Origin: an uncultured Pseudomonadota bacterium
GTDB lineage: Bacteria; Pseudomonadota; Gammaproteobacteria; Burkholderiales; SG8-39
Assembly (NCBI GenBank): GCA_903921325.1
Contig: CAIXPL010000033.1
Coordinates: 1 to 54,951 of the forward strand
Direction: 5' to 3'
Length of the DNA stretch: 54,951 nucleotides
This document shows, piece by piece, positions 9,262 to 23,717 of this stretch (the stretch's first letter is position 1; each line of letters opens with the position of its first letter). The position numbers and the translations under genes are program-made. The notes beneath the pieces are model-generated. The model saw only the letters and a program-made list of their open reading frames with translations, had not been told where the DNA came from and ran no database searches.

Positions 9262-9377
9262 GAGTCCTGTCCTTTAGATCACTGCTGACTGCCTGGCGCT
9301 GTGCGCTGCCCACCTTGCACTTTCCGTTTTGCGCTCACCGCTTGGCGCTCTTTGCGTTTCACTTGGCGCCTCCTGCA

Positions 9378-9397
9378 CATCGGCCCGAAGGCCGATG
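9378..9397 (-). other. Intercistronic stem-loop directly after gltB
   Basis: CATCGGCC (9378-9385) and GGCCGATG (9390-9397) pair perfectly over 8 bp with a CGAA tetraloop, ending two bases from the gltB stop codon (9400-9402). No T-run follows, so it is more likely an mRNA-stabilising or attenuating hairpin between gltB and gltD than a full terminator. Confidence 0.6.
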
Positions 9398-9399
9398 CC

Positions 9400-14163
<4,764 letters not shown>

Positions 14164-14179
14164 ACGACTAACTCCGGTT

Positions 14180-14198
14180 CGGGGCGGAACCTGCCCCG
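14180..14198 (-). promoter_or_regulatory. Hairpin in the gltB 5' untranslated region
   Basis: CGGGGC (14180-14185) and GCCCCG (14193-14198) form a 6-bp GC stem with a 7-base loop, ending six bases from the gltB ribosome-binding site. It could modulate translation initiation; no known riboswitch pattern was recognised. Confidence 0.35.
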
Positions 14199-14254
14199 CC
14201 ACTCCGGCTCAAATCCGGAATGGAGCAGTGCAACATGGTCAGGGGGAACCGCGA

Positions 14255-14284
14255 ACTATAACGCTCGTGCCCCGCTTCGATCAA
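14255..14284 (-). promoter_or_regulatory. Candidate sigma-70 promoter for gltBD
   Basis: On the minus strand TTGATC (14279-14284) and TATAGT (14255-14260) are separated by 18 bases, in the 158-bp gap between aroB and gltB. The -10 matches the consensus at five of six positions, the -35 at four. It would give a leader of about 85 bases containing the hairpin at 14180-14198. Confidence 0.5.
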
Positions 14285-14321
14285 GCGTTTCACCGCTGTC
14301 CGAAAGCACAAGATATGCCCG

Positions 14322-15404
14322 CTAGTCGCAGCAAGCCTCGAGCGCGGCCACAATCGCCGCACGCGGCGTGCCTTCGCTGATACGCGCCTCACCGAGCCGC
14401 TCAAGGGTGATGAAACGCAGCGCCCCGTCACGCACCTTTTTGTCGCCGCTCATCAGCTCAAAATAGCGCTCGATGCCCAGCGCGGGCCCGCTCACCGGCA
14501 GCCCGGCGCGCGCCACCAGCGCGCGCACCCGGCTGACATCACCCGCTGCCAGGGCACCGAGTTCGCGCGACAGTTCGGCCGCCATCACCAGTCCGGTGCC
14601 CACTGCCTCGCCATGCAGCCAGGTGCCAAACCCGAGGCCCGCCTCGATCGCGTGCCCAAAGGTGTGCCCCAGATTAAGCAGCGCACGCACCCCGGTTTCG
14701 TGTTCATCGACAGCCACGATCGCCGCCTTGATCTCAACCGAGCGTTGAATCACGTGGGCGAGCGCCTGCGCATCGCGCGCCATCAAGGCGTCCATATGCT
14801 GCTCGAGCCAATCGAACAGCGCAGCGTCAGCGAGCATCCCATGTTTGATCACCTCGGCGAGCCCCGCCGAGAGTTCGCGGTCGGGCAGTGTGGCGAGGCT
14901 GAGCGGGTCAGCGAGCACCGCCACCGGCTGATGAAAGGCTCCGATCATGTTCTTGCCGCGCGGGTGATTGATCGCGGTCTTGCCGCCTACTGACGAATCG
15001 ACCTGGGCAAGCAGGGTGGTGGGCACCTGCACGTAGTCAATCCCGCGCATGAAAGTCGCTGCGGCAAATCCCGCCACATCGCCCACCACACCGCCGCCCA
15101 GTGCAAACACGGTGGTGTGCCGATCGCAGCGCGCGGCAAGCATCTGGTCATAGATGTGATCGAGACTTGCCCAGGTTTTGTGCGCCTCGCCATCGGGCAG
15201 GGTGATGCGCAGCACCCGAGCGCCGTGCGCCGTCAGCGCCGCCTCAAGTCGTTCAGCGTAGAGCGGGGCGACCACCTCATTGGTGATCAGTGCAATGCGC
15301 CCCTTGACGATGGCCGGCTCGAGCCGATCGATGGCACTCAAGGCACCGACACCGACATGGACGAAGTAACTGCGCTCGCCGAGCGCTACGCGGAGGCTTT
15401 GCAT
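14322..15404 (-). CDS. aroB: 3-dehydroquinate synthase
   Basis: The 360-residue enzyme converts DAHP to 3-dehydroquinate, step two of the shikimate pathway, in the cytoplasm with NAD and a divalent metal. The NAD-binding [15 protein letters not shown] block lies at about residues 103-117, and the [11 protein letters not shown] active-site loop at about 136-146. The metal ligands are a Glu in the EVIKHG segment (about 184-189) and histidines in [12 protein letters not shown] (about 243-254). Length is normal. The ATG at 15404 overlaps the aroK 3' end by 19 bases, so the two are translationally coupled; aroK-aroB following pilQ is a conserved arrangement in betaproteobacteria and gammaproteobacteria. 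Confidence 0.98.
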   Translation of the reverse strand: MQSLRVALGERSYFVHVGVGALSAIDRLEPAIVKGRIALITNEVVAPLYAERLEAALTAHGARVLRITLPDGEAHKTWASLDHIYDQMLAARCDRHTTVFALGGGVVGDVAGFAAATFMRGIDYVQVPTTLLAQVDSSVGGKTAINHPRGKNMIGAFHQPVAVLADPLSLATLPDRELSAGLAEVIKHGMLADAALFDWLEQHMDALMARDAQALAHVIQRSVEIKAAIVAVDEHETGVRALLNLGHTFGHAIEAGLGFGTWLHGEAVGTGLVMAAELSRELGALAAGDVSRVRALVARAGLPVSGPALGIERYFELMSGDKKVRDGALRFITLERLGEARISEGTPRAAIVAALEACCD

Positions 15405-15919
15405 GATTCGGGGAGTTCGTTGAGTAACCGCGCCACCAGCGCGTTGGAGCGTTGCTTGCCGGAATCCACGATGAGATCGGCCACTTCGCTATAGAGTGGG
15501 TCGCGCGCCTGGTAGAGTGCCTGTAAGCGAGCCAAAGGATCGGCCGTTTGCAATAACGGCCGCGAACGGTCATCGCGGGTGCGCATCCACAGGTCGACCG
15601 GATTCGCGCGCAAATAGATCACGAAGCCGCGTTCGCTCAGCCGCGCACGGGTGGCCGGATCGAGCACCGCCCCGCCGCCGGTGGCAAGCACGGTTTGCTC
15701 GCTGCGGCACAGCTCGGCAATGATCTGCGCTTCGCGCTGCCGGAAACCGGCCTCGCCTTCGAGTTCAAACACCACCGGGATGGTCACCCCGGTGCGCGAC
15801 TCGATTTCGTGATCGGAATCGATAAAAGTCTTGCCCAGGCGACGCGCCAGCGCGCGCCCGATGGTGGTCTTGCCGGCGCCCATCAGGCCGACCAGATAGA
15901 TATTGCTGGAGGTTCGCAT
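15386..15919 (-). CDS. aroK: Shikimate kinase
   Basis: A 177-residue kinase that phosphorylates shikimate at the 3-hydroxyl using ATP. The Walker A motif GLMGAGKTT is at about residues 11-19, the shikimate-binding FIDSDHEIE at about 32-40, and the GGGAV element near 79-83. The lid region carries [10 protein letters not shown] with the usual arginine. It lies 36 bases downstream of pilQ and overlaps aroB by 19 bases. The pathway partners next to the pilus operon are a common bacterial arrangement and do not by themselves imply a functional link to pili. Confidence 0.97.
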   Translation of the reverse strand: MRTSSNIYLVGLMGAGKTTIGRALARRLGKTFIDSDHEIESRTGVTIPVVFELEGEAGFRQREAQIIAELCRSEQTVLATGGGAVLDPATRARLSERGFVIYLRANPVDLWMRTRDDRSRPLLQTADPLARLQALYQARDPLYSEVADLIVDSGKQRSNALVARLLNELPESCKASA

Positions 15920-15955
15920 CGGCGCATTCTAACTGCGCCGTGCGCATGTGACGAA

Positions 15956-18139
15956 TCAGTGAATGCTCAGCTTGTCATCGACGATCCGCGGCGTGATGAA
16001 CACCAGCAACTCGCTCTTGTTGTCCTGCTTCAAGGTGTTGCGGAAGAAAAATCCGAGACCGGGAATGTCGCCCAGCAGTGGCACCTTGTTGATCTGATTC
16101 AACTCGTTCTGGGTGTAGATGCCGCCGATCACCACCGTGCCGCCATTTTCAATCAGAACCGTAGTAATCACATTGTTCGTATTGATCGAAGGACCAGCCG
16201 TGGTCGTGGTACCGACCGAATCATTATGGACCGTCACATCCATGATCACGTTGCCATCGGGCGTGATCTGCGGTTTGACCTTGAGCGAGAGCACCGCTTT
16301 CTTGAAGGCGATGGCAGTGGCCCCCGATGAGGTGGCCTGCTGATAGGGAATTTCCGTGCCTTGTTCGATCGAGGCCTCAATCTGATTGGCGGTAACCACT
16401 CGCGGGCTGGAGATGATCTTGCCCTTGCCATCGGACTCAAGCGCATTCAATTCAAGGTTGAGAAACCGGGTCAATCCTGAGTTGAACAGCGTAAGGGCCA
16501 ATTGACCGGGTTGCGCGTTGGTCGACGTCCTGGTGGCCGGCAAATTCACACCAAGCAAATCATTCGGAAAGGTTGGCGTGATTGTCGTCGTTGTGCTGCT
16601 GACACCAGGCACGACAGGCGCGCCAGGTTGACCAGTCATGATCGCAGTGTCGTATATGCTGCCGCCAGTCGCTATGCCCTGACGCCCACTGTTAATCGGA
16701 TTGACCGAATTCACCCCCAGACGCGCGCCCAGTGTGCGGCCGAAGTTATCCGAGGCCTGCACAATGCGCGCTTCGATCATTACCTGGCGCACCGGCACAT
16801 CCGAGGCCGTCACGATGCGGCGCAACTGCTCAAGGCTTGAGGGCACGTCCTGCACGAAAATCTGGTTCGTACGCGAATCGACCGAGGAACTGCCGCGGCT
16901 GGAAAGCAGACGCTGCTTGCCATCGGTGAGGATCTTTTGCAGATCCTCGGCCTTGCTGTAATTGAGCTTGAAGGTCTCCGTACGCAATGGCTCGAGGTCA
17001 CTGATCTGCCGGCGCGATTCGAGTTCCAGCTTTTCCTTGGTGGCGAGCTCATCGCGCGGTGCGATCCACATCACATTGCCATTGCGACGCATGTCCAGTC
17101 CGCGTGTCTGCATGATGATGTCAAGCGCCTGATCCCAGGGCACATCCTTCAGCCGCAGCGTGATGTTGCCCTGCACGGTGTCGCTGGTGATGATATTCAA
17201 GTCAGTGAAATCAGCGACCACGTTGAGCACGCTGCGCACATCGATATTCTGGAAATTGAGCGATAACTTGTCACCCTTGTAGCCACCGCGGGTGCCCTGG
17301 GTGAGACGGTTCGGATCATTGATCACTTCCTTTACTTCGATCACGAATTTGCGATCGGACTGATAGGCGGTGTGCTCCCAGGTACCTTTGGGTTCGATCA
17401 AAAGCCGGGTATTGCCCGCTTGCTTGAACACCGTCACGTTCTTTACCGGGGTGCCGAAATCACCCACATCGAGTCGCCGGCGCAGGTTCTCGGGAACATC
17501 GGTTCGCAGGAAATCCACCACCAGGTTGACCCCTTGCTGGCGGATATCAATACCAGTGCTCGAATTCGACAGATCGACCACCACCCGCCCTTCACCGAGG
17601 GGACCACGGGTAAAGTCGACGCTGCGAATGGCATGATCCGGGCCACTGCCCTCATCGGCGGCAAACCGCTCGATCGGGCCTGCGCCACTGGCAGCACTCA
17701 TATCGGCAGCCACAATCGTGACCACCAGGGTGCGACCATCGATCGAAGGCTTGTAGGAAACCGGCTTGAGCAAACTGAGGACCAGGCGCAAGCGATTACC
17801 CACCCTGGCAACCGAAGCACTGCGCAGATCGCCCTGAGTAAAAGTCTGGCGCGGCGAGCTCAGACGGCTCTCGGTGTCGGGAAAATCAAACGCAACCCGC
17901 GCCGGCTGCGACACCGAGAAGTTCGCCGGGACCGCTTTGAGAGGTTGACTGAAGGTCGCTCTCAAGACCACCCGCCCATCGGCCTGACTCGCCTCAAGCG
18001 ATTCGAGCGCATTGGCTGCTGTCGCTGGAGCCGGTGACTGAACCGGTGCATTGGACTGAACCTGCGCAGTCACGCTGAGGCTCAGGAGCGCGAGGCCGAT
18101 ACTCAGCGGAACACAGGTCAGGGATTTTAGCCAGTTCAT
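15956..18139 (-). CDS. pilQ: Type IV pilus outer-membrane secretin PilQ
   Basis: A 727-residue outer-membrane secretin through which the type IV pilus passes. The ATG at 18139 overlaps the pilP stop as ATGA and is preceded by GAGGGG; the longer frame from 18193 is rejected. A signal peptide (LKSLTCVPLSIGLALLSL, cleaved near the VTAQ site) is followed by two AMIN-type peptidoglycan-binding domains, an STN-like domain (FQNIDVRSVLNVVADF), a secretin N1 domain, and the C-terminal secretin core with the VPLLGDIPGLGFFFR signature before ELLVFITPRIV. A Gly/Thr/Pro-rich loop interrupts the secretin core at about residues 490-535. It closes the pilM-N-O-P-Q series and is followed by aroK. Confidence 0.97.
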   Translation of the reverse strand: MNWLKSLTCVPLSIGLALLSLSVTAQVQSNAPVQSPAPATAANALESLEASQADGRVVLRATFSQPLKAVPANFSVSQPARVAFDFPDTESRLSSPRQTFTQGDLRSASVARVGNRLRLVLSLLKPVSYKPSIDGRTLVVTIVAADMSAASGAGPIERFAADEGSGPDHAIRSVDFTRGPLGEGRVVVDLSNSSTGIDIRQQGVNLVVDFLRTDVPENLRRRLDVGDFGTPVKNVTVFKQAGNTRLLIEPKGTWEHTAYQSDRKFVIEVKEVINDPNRLTQGTRGGYKGDKLSLNFQNIDVRSVLNVVADFTDLNIITSDTVQGNITLRLKDVPWDQALDIIMQTRGLDMRRNGNVMWIAPRDELATKEKLELESRRQISDLEPLRTETFKLNYSKAEDLQKILTDGKQRLLSSRGSSSVDSRTNQIFVQDVPSSLEQLRRIVTASDVPVRQVMIEARIVQASDNFGRTLGARLGVNSVNPINSGRQGIATGGSIYDTAIMTGQPGAPVVPGVSSTTTTITPTFPNDLLGVNLPATRTSTNAQPGQLALTLFNSGLTRFLNLELNALESDGKGKIISSPRVVTANQIEASIEQGTEIPYQQATSSGATAIAFKKAVLSLKVKPQITPDGNVIMDVTVHNDSVGTTTTAGPSINTNNVITTVLIENGGTVVIGGIYTQNELNQINKVPLLGDIPGLGFFFRNTLKQDNKSELLVFITPRIVDDKLSIH

Positions 18140-18693
18140 CGTCGAGGCCCCTCGTTTTCCTGCAATGTGATGGTGGCGGCACGTTCTGCCCAACCCCCTT
18201 CGCCGTCCTGGACCAGTTCTTTAAGTTCGATCTGGTCCGGCGCAATTCGTGTGATCAAACCCAGGTCCTGCCCCATGTAGTTACCGACCTTGACCCGAAA
18301 AATGGATTGATTGACGCGTACCAGTGCGTAAGTCGTACCTTTTCGCTCCAGCGTGCCGACCATCTTGAGCGCGTCGAGTGCATAGGACTCCAAGGGTTCC
18401 TTTGCGCGCTTCTGGTGAAACGCATACAACTCTTCATGCGAGTTTTTCACCTGCTTGTTCGCACGTGGTACTTCGGCAATCTTGTTCGGGCTGAACGGAT
18501 CACGCGCATCGCGTTGATCATAGACCTGCGGCGTGTACGGCTTGATCTGCGGCAGCGGCTCAATGCGGCCCTTGGCATCGCGCACCAACGCGTCGAGCTC
18601 CTGGCGCAATTCCTTCTGATCGGAATTGTCACATCCGGCAAGCAACAGGCTCACACAGGTGGCCACCATCAGGATGAATGGCGCGCGGGTCAT
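18136..18693 (-). CDS. pilP: Type IV pilus inner-membrane lipoprotein PilP
   Basis: A 185-residue lipoprotein of the pilus alignment complex that links the PilN-PilO pair in the inner membrane to the secretin PilQ. The lipobox LLAGC places the acylated cysteine at residue 21. A disordered linker leads to a conserved region with RDPFSPNK (about 63-70), and the C-terminal beta-sandwich carries the ALVRVNQSIFRVKVGNYMG segment typical of PilP. Stop and start codons overlap with pilQ (ATGA) and with pilO (ATGA), which indicates tight translational coupling across the operon. Confidence 0.96.
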   Translation of the reverse strand: MTRAPFILMVATCVSLLLAGCDNSDQKELRQELDALVRDAKGRIEPLPQIKPYTPQVYDQRDARDPFSPNKIAEVPRANKQVKNSHEELYAFHQKRAKEPLESYALDALKMVGTLERKGTTYALVRVNQSIFRVKVGNYMGQDLGLITRIAPDQIELKELVQDGEGGWAERAATITLQENEGPRR

Positions 18694-19319
18694 CGCTTCG
18701 CCTTCGCCGCCGCGAGCGCCTTGCGCTGCGCGGCCGCTTCTTCTTCATCCAGATAGCGGTAAGTTCGCGCGGTCGACTCGAGGCTGAGCGTACCATCGGA
18801 GTTAGGCATGATCGACAGATTGTTCAATGTGACAATCCGCGAGAGCTGGGCCAAGTCGCTGGCAAAGCCACCAATGTCGTGATAATTGCCGGTCACCTTG
18901 ATCGAAATCGGCAGTTCGGCATAAAAGTCGCGCACGGTCTCGGTGCCCGGTTTGAACGATTCGAATTGCAGGCCGCGCTGTAACCCGGCCTGATTGATCT
19001 CCACCAGCAACGCTTCGACCTGCTGTCGGTTGGGCAACTGGCGCAGCATCGCACCAAAGGTGATATCGACCTCCTTGTACTGACGCTCATAGGCAATCAG
19101 GTTGATCGATTGATTTTTCTTGGTCTTGTAATCCTGCTTGAGAGTCTGCTCGGTGGCCGTGCCGGTGTCGAACTCCTCCAGCTGCGAGCTCCAATCGCTG
19201 ACATAGGCTGCGATCAGCACCACCACCAGGGCGCCAAGCATGCACATCAGCTTGACAAGCGGCGGCAGCGAGCCCGGATCACGCCAGTTCAGACTGCGTA
19301 GCTGATCGCCGATCGCCAT
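18690..19319 (-). CDS. pilO: Type IV pilus inner-membrane protein PilO
   Basis: A 209-residue bitopic inner-membrane protein that dimerises with PilN in the alignment subcomplex. A short cytoplasmic N-terminus leads to one membrane span (about residues 23-42, LVKLMCMLGALVVVLIAAYV), then a coiled-coil region (about 45-95) and a ferredoxin-like periplasmic domain with the LPISIKVTGNYHDIGGFASDLA pattern, here split across the typical core. An ATGA overlap joins it to pilP, and it starts two bases after the pilN stop codon. The C-terminal tail is Ala/Lys-rich. Confidence 0.96.
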   Translation of the reverse strand: MAIGDQLRSLNWRDPGSLPPLVKLMCMLGALVVVLIAAYVSDWSSQLEEFDTGTATEQTLKQDYKTKKNQSINLIAYERQYKEVDITFGAMLRQLPNRQQVEALLVEINQAGLQRGLQFESFKPGTETVRDFYAELPISIKVTGNYHDIGGFASDLAQLSRIVTLNNLSIMPNSDGTLSLESTARTYRYLDEEEAAAQRKALAAAKAKR

Positions 19320-19321
19320 GG

Positions 19322-19930
19322 CTATCCCTTGGCCGCCGCCGGTGGTGGCGCCACCGGTGCGGGCGCCCCGCCCGGCACTTCATTGCGTACCGGCTTGAGC
19401 GATGTGGTCAGACTGAAATCGGCCAGTCGCCGATTGTTTACGGTGACAGCCTTCACCTCAACCAGCACCGGTTGCTCGAACACTCCGGCATTTTCAAGGT
19501 TACGCATGAAGGTGGACACCCTCGCATTGGTCTGCGCATAGCCGCCGAGGGTAATTTTCGCGCCATCCTGTTTCAGCGATCGCAAATACAGTCCGTCGGG
19601 TGTCTGCGCAGCCAGCTGGTCGAGCAGCAGCACCGACTGCCCACGATCGGTCTGCAGCGATTCAATGATCTTCTTGCGACCGAGCAAGGCCTGAATGTCT
19701 TCACGCAACCGGCGCACCGCCTCGATTTCCTTGTCCACCTTCGCAATTTCGCGCTTCAGGTATTCATTGCGTGCGGTCTGGTTTTCAATATACCCAGAGA
19801 GCAGTGCATGGCCGGCCACCCAGATCGCGACGCCGACCACGACCGCCCCTGCCATCAAGGCAGCGAACTGGCGGCGCTGACGGGTGCGGCGCTGCTCCCG
19901 GTAGGGCAGCAGATTGATGCGTGGATTCAT
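19322..19930 (-). CDS. pilN: Type IV pilus inner-membrane protein PilN
   Basis: A 202-residue inner-membrane protein whose short cytoplasmic tail binds PilM and whose periplasmic domain pairs with PilO. The N-terminus begins MNPRINLLPYREQRR, which contains the conserved INLLP peptide that docks in PilM. One membrane span follows (about 25-46), then a coiled coil (about 50-90) and a ferredoxin-like domain including LRSLKQDGAKITLGGYA. The C-terminus is Ala/Pro-rich. It overlaps pilM by ATGA. Confidence 0.96.
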   Translation of the reverse strand: MNPRINLLPYREQRRTRQRRQFAALMAGAVVVGVAIWVAGHALLSGYIENQTARNEYLKREIAKVDKEIEAVRRLREDIQALLGRKKIIESLQTDRGQSVLLLDQLAAQTPDGLYLRSLKQDGAKITLGGYAQTNARVSTFMRNLENAGVFEQPVLVEVKAVTVNNRRLADFSLTTSLKPVRNEVPGGAPAPVAPPPAAAKG

Positions 19931-21000
19931 GCGTCAAACCTGCGCATGGCAAGTCCGCAGGCAATCATGAGCGCAGGCGAATCAGCCAGCAGACGCTTCA
20001 ATTGCATCTTGGAGGAAATTTGCATCTTGGCAAACGGATTGGCCACCAGGGTGGCAACCCGGGTCTGGTTGGCAACGACGGTCTCCAACCCAGGCAGGGT
20101 CGCACATCCGCCTGCCAGCACAATATGCTCGACCCGGTTGTATTCGGTCGAGGATACAAAGAACTGCAGCGCACGCTGGATTTCGACCGCGGCGTTCTCC
20201 ATGAAGGGTTCGACCACTTCACTGAAATAGCTCACCGGCAGACCGCCGGACTTCTTGGCACTTTCGGCCTCGTCCAGACTGAGGCCATACAGTCGCTGAA
20301 TATCCTGGTTGAGCTGATTTCCACCAAACGCCTGTTCACGGCTGTAGATCGACTCATCGCCACGAATCACCGAAATATGCGTGGTATTCGATCCGATATC
20401 GACGATTGCCACATTCTGGTCGCGCGCCTGCGCGGGCAGGCGCGGCCGGATCAGCGAGAATGCCGCCTGCATCGCATAGGCCTCGACATCCATCAGCAAG
20501 CCGATCAGACCGGCGCCTTCGGCCGCCGCGATCCGATCTTCGACTTTTTCCTTGCGCGATGCGGCCAGCAACACCTCGACCATCTCGGGGCCCTCCGCAG
20601 CCGGGCCAAGCACCTGGTAATCGAGATTCACCTCATCAAGGGCGAAAGGAATGTACTGGATCGCCTCGGCCTCAACCGCCTCTTGCAGTTCCTCATCATT
20701 CAGGCCGGCGGCGCAATTGATTTTCTTGGTGATGACCGCAGCGGTCGGCAGCGCCATCGCCACGTTTCGGGTGCGCGTGCCCAGGCGCTTATAGCAGCGT
20801 CGGATCACTTCGGTGGTGACATCGAGATTGGCGATATTGCCATCGAGCACCGCATCCTTGGGCAAGGGCTCAATGGCGTAGGATTGCAGGCATGGCTCAC
20901 CGCGCATGGCCGCGACCAGCTCCACCATCTTCACCGAGGAGGCGCTGATATCAAGGCCGATCAAAGGCGGCGATTTAAGTTTGAACAGTCTGCCAAGCAC
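19927..21000 (-). CDS. pilM: Type IV pilus assembly ATPase-like protein PilM
   Basis: An actin-like, FtsA-related cytoplasmic protein (357 residues) that binds the PilN tail. I choose the GTG at 21000, which has AGGAG at the right spacing and gives the normal start VLGRLFKLKSPPLIGLDIS; the longer frame from 21078 adds an Arg/Gly-rich extension without family resemblance. Actin-fold nucleotide motifs are present: GLDISASSVK near residues 15-24, VDIGSNTTHISV near 198-209, and the LAGGCATLPGLE loop near 300-311. It is the first gene of pilMNOPQ-aroK-aroB-gltBD and is divergent from ponA. Confidence 0.95.
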   Translation of the reverse strand: MLGRLFKLKSPPLIGLDISASSVKMVELVAAMRGEPCLQSYAIEPLPKDAVLDGNIANLDVTTEVIRRCYKRLGTRTRNVAMALPTAAVITKKINCAAGLNDEELQEAVEAEAIQYIPFALDEVNLDYQVLGPAAEGPEMVEVLLAASRKEKVEDRIAAAEGAGLIGLLMDVEAYAMQAAFSLIRPRLPAQARDQNVAIVDIGSNTTHISVIRGDESIYSREQAFGGNQLNQDIQRLYGLSLDEAESAKKSGGLPVSYFSEVVEPFMENAAVEIQRALQFFVSSTEYNRVEHIVLAGGCATLPGLETVVANQTRVATLVANPFAKMQISSKMQLKRLLADSPALMIACGLAMRRFDA

Positions 21001-21338
21001 ATTGCGCTCCTGGGCGCCGGGGTCCTCACAGGGCCCATACTGCCCGCGTCGCGGGCGCCCCGTCGTCTGACGGATCACTCAACCAGGCCACCCCAGCACC
21101 TTCAGAGTGGCGAATTACTTACACTTCATGCAGATCAGCCGGGCAAAGCGCTACAAGCCCCGCGCTGGCCACCGAGCGGCACGCCCAGTCACATTATGTA
21201 TCATCTCAGAGAACTTTAACATTCTAATGCTAAGTTGTTCACAAATAGAAGTTTCTTGGACCGGCAAATTATATAATCGGGCGCTGAGATGACCCCTTAC
21301 CCGGACTTTAGCGCCCATCGGGCCGGAGCGGAAGTGCC
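21001..21338. promoter_or_regulatory. Divergent pilM/ponA control region
   Basis: The 338-bp gap contains a strikingly AT-rich core (about 21195-21280) between GC-rich flanks. A consensus -10 hexamer TATAAT lies at 21272-21277 on the plus strand, inside the palindromic ATTATATAAT, suited to ponA transcription with a roughly 60-base leader; the -35 position is weak. On the other strand several AT-rich hexamers could serve pilM but none is convincing. No other gene is visible here. Confidence 0.5.
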
Positions 21339-23717
21339 GTGACCTGGTTGCGCTGGATACTCTACCCGCTCGCTTTGCTGGCCGGCCTTGCCCTGGTCGG
21401 CGGGGCACTGGCGAGCTTTGCCGTCATTCTGGCCTACGACAGCCTGCCCTCGATTGAAGCGCTGACTGACTATCGGCCCAAGGTGCCGTTGCGCATCTAC
21501 ACCGCCGATGGCGTTCTGATTGGCGAATTCGGCGAGGAACGCCGCACGCTGGTTCGGCTACAGGATGTGCCCCCGGTGTTGAAAGCAGCCATTCTGGCCG
21601 CCGAGGACTCGCGTTTTTACCAGCACACCGGTGTGGATTTCATTGGCGTGGCACGCGCCGCGCTCGCCAATCTCACCAGCGGCAGGCGACTACAGGGCGC
21701 CAGCACCATCACGATGCAGGTGGCGCGCAATATGTTCCTGTCGCCGGATCGGAAATTCTCGCGCAAGCTGCAGGAAATCCTGCTCAGCTACAAGATTGAA
21801 TCAACGCTCAGCAAAGATCAGATCCTCGAGATATATATCAACCAGATTTACCTCGGGCAGCGAGCCTACGGTTTTGCATCTGCAGCCCAGACGTATTTTG
21901 GCAAACCGATCAGCGCGCTGAGTGCGGGCGAAGCTGCCATGCTGGCCGGACTGCCCAAGGCGCCCTCTGCCTACAACCCGATCGTCAATCCAAAACGGGC
22001 GCGCGAGCGGCAAATGTACGTGCTCGGGCGCATGCAGGAAATCGAGGGTCTGAATCAGAAAGACATCGCGCAAGCCAGGGCCGCGCCGCTGCAAGCCCGC
22101 ACCGCCAATCGCGAACCGACGATTCATGCCGAATTCGTCGCCGAGATGGTTCGCCAAACCATGCACGAACGCTATCCGGGCGATGTCTACACCCGTGGCT
22201 ATCGGGTCTACACCACGATTACCCGAGCCGACCAGGACGCCGCCTATGCGGCATTGCGGCGCGGCCTGATTGATTATGACCGGCGTCACGGTTACCGCGG
22301 CCCGGAACGCCACGCGAACCTGCCGGCTGATCCGAATGAAGATCAGCTGGAAGACCTGCTCGCCGATGCGCCGGTCGCCGACGGCATCGAGGCGGCCGTC
22401 GTGCTGGACGCGACCCCGAAGCAGGTGCGCGTGTGGGTGCGCGGCGGTGATAAGGCGCTGCTGCAAGGCGACGCGCTGAAGGTTGCGGTGCGTGCACTGG
22501 ACGCCTCGGCGGCGCCGGCGCTGCGGATCACCCGCGGTTCGATCATCCGGCTTGTGCGCGATGAGCGTGATCAATGGGTGATCGCCCAGCTTCCCGAGGC
22601 CGAATCAGCTTTCATCTCGATGAACCCGGTCAACGGCGCGGTGCGCGCGCTAGTGGGTGGCTTTGACTACCAGCACAGCCAGTTCAACCATGTGATTCAG
22701 GCCTGGCGTCAGCCTGGCTCCAGTTTCAAACCGTTTATTTATTCCGCTGCGCTGGAAAAAGGCTTTACAGCCGCCTCGATCATCGAGGATGCCCCTCTGG
22801 TGATCAGCGCTGCCGAGACCGGTAGCCAGGCCTGGGAACCAAAGAATTTCGAGGGAACCTTCGATGGGCCGATGCGCATGCGCATGGCACTCGCCGAATC
22901 AAAAAACCTGGTGTCGGTGCGCATACTGCAATCGATTACCCCACGCTACGCGCAGGACTACATCACCCGCTTCGGTTTTGACGCAGATCGCCACCCGCCG
23001 TACCTCACCATGGCCCTGGGCGCCGGATCGGTCACTCCGCTCGAAATGGCGCGTGCATATAGCGCATTTGCCAATGGCGGCTACCTGGTCGAGCCGTTTC
23101 TGATCGGACGGATCGTCGATGATGTGGGCAAACCACTGGCCGAATCACATCCTACAGTTGCCGGTCAGGGGGCTACCCAGATCCTTGATGAGCGCAATGC
23201 GTTCATTATGGACAGCATGCTCAAGGATGTCGTACGCATGGGAACCGGCGCACGGGCCATGTCGCTCGGACGCACCGATCTGGCCGGCAAGACCGGCACC
23301 ACCAATGAGTTTGTCGACGCGTGGTTTTGCGGGTACCAGCCGAGTCTGGTGGCGGTGACCTGGGTCGGATTTGATTCTCCGCGCAAACTGGGCGAAACCG
23401 GTGCTGCGGCGGCGTTGCCAATCTGGATGAGCTATATGGACCGTGCGCTGCGCGGTGTACCCGAATCGAGCCGGCCGGTTCCCGATGGTGTGATTGCCGC
23501 GCGAATTGACCCGAAAAGTGGTCGCTACGACCCGCAAGGCAGCATGACCGAATACTTCTACCGCGAAAATGCACCGGCCGGCGCGTTGGCTGATCTGCCG
23601 CCACTGCCCCCGGCGCTGCCCACCGTGCCTGCTACGGCAGCAAGCGCACCCCCGCCAACGCCCCCCGTCCCGGCACCACCGACCGCGGTCGTGACCAAAC
23701 CGGCGCGTGCCCCATGA
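21339..23717 (+). CDS. ponA: Penicillin-binding protein 1A (bifunctional transglycosylase/transpeptidase)
   Basis: A 792-residue class A PBP that polymerises and cross-links peptidoglycan at the outer face of the inner membrane. A single N-terminal span (residues 5-31) is followed by the GT51 glycosyltransferase domain, with the catalytic Glu (E89) in AAEDSRFYQH, the RRLQGASTITMQVARN motif, and later an OB-like insert. The transpeptidase domain has SSFK (S461-K464), SKN (521-523) and KTGT (651-654). The C-terminal 40 residues are Pro/Ala-rich. The start is a GTG. Divergent from pilM, an old and conserved neighbourhood; the stop overlaps the next gene as ATGA. Confidence 0.97.
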   Translation: MTWLRWILYPLALLAGLALVGGALASFAVILAYDSLPSIEALTDYRPKVPLRIYTADGVLIGEFGEERRTLVRLQDVPPVLKAAILAAEDSRFYQHTGVDFIGVARAALANLTSGRRLQGASTITMQVARNMFLSPDRKFSRKLQEILLSYKIESTLSKDQILEIYINQIYLGQRAYGFASAAQTYFGKPISALSAGEAAMLAGLPKAPSAYNPIVNPKRARERQMYVLGRMQEIEGLNQKDIAQARAAPLQARTANREPTIHAEFVAEMVRQTMHERYPGDVYTRGYRVYTTITRADQDAAYAALRRGLIDYDRRHGYRGPERHANLPADPNEDQLEDLLADAPVADGIEAAVVLDATPKQVRVWVRGGDKALLQGDALKVAVRALDASAAPALRITRGSIIRLVRDERDQWVIAQLPEAESAFISMNPVNGAVRALVGGFDYQHSQFNHVIQAWRQPGSSFKPFIYSAALEKGFTAASIIEDAPLVISAAETGSQAWEPKNFEGTFDGPMRMRMALAESKNLVSVRILQSITPRYAQDYITRFGFDADRHPPYLTMALGAGSVTPLEMARAYSAFANGGYLVEPFLIGRIVDDVGKPLAESHPTVAGQGATQILDERNAFIMDSMLKDVVRMGTGARAMSLGRTDLAGKTGTTNEFVDAWFCGYQPSLVAVTWVGFDSPRKLGETGAAAALPIWMSYMDRALRGVPESSRPVPDGVIAARIDPKSGRYDPQGSMTEYFYRENAPAGALADLPPLPPALPTVPATAASAPPPTPPVPAPPTAVVTKPARAP

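Noticed and set aside
19921-21219. A 432-codon open frame on the plus strand
   Set aside because: It is antisense to pilM, whose product is clear and complete; the frame is a codon-bias artefact.
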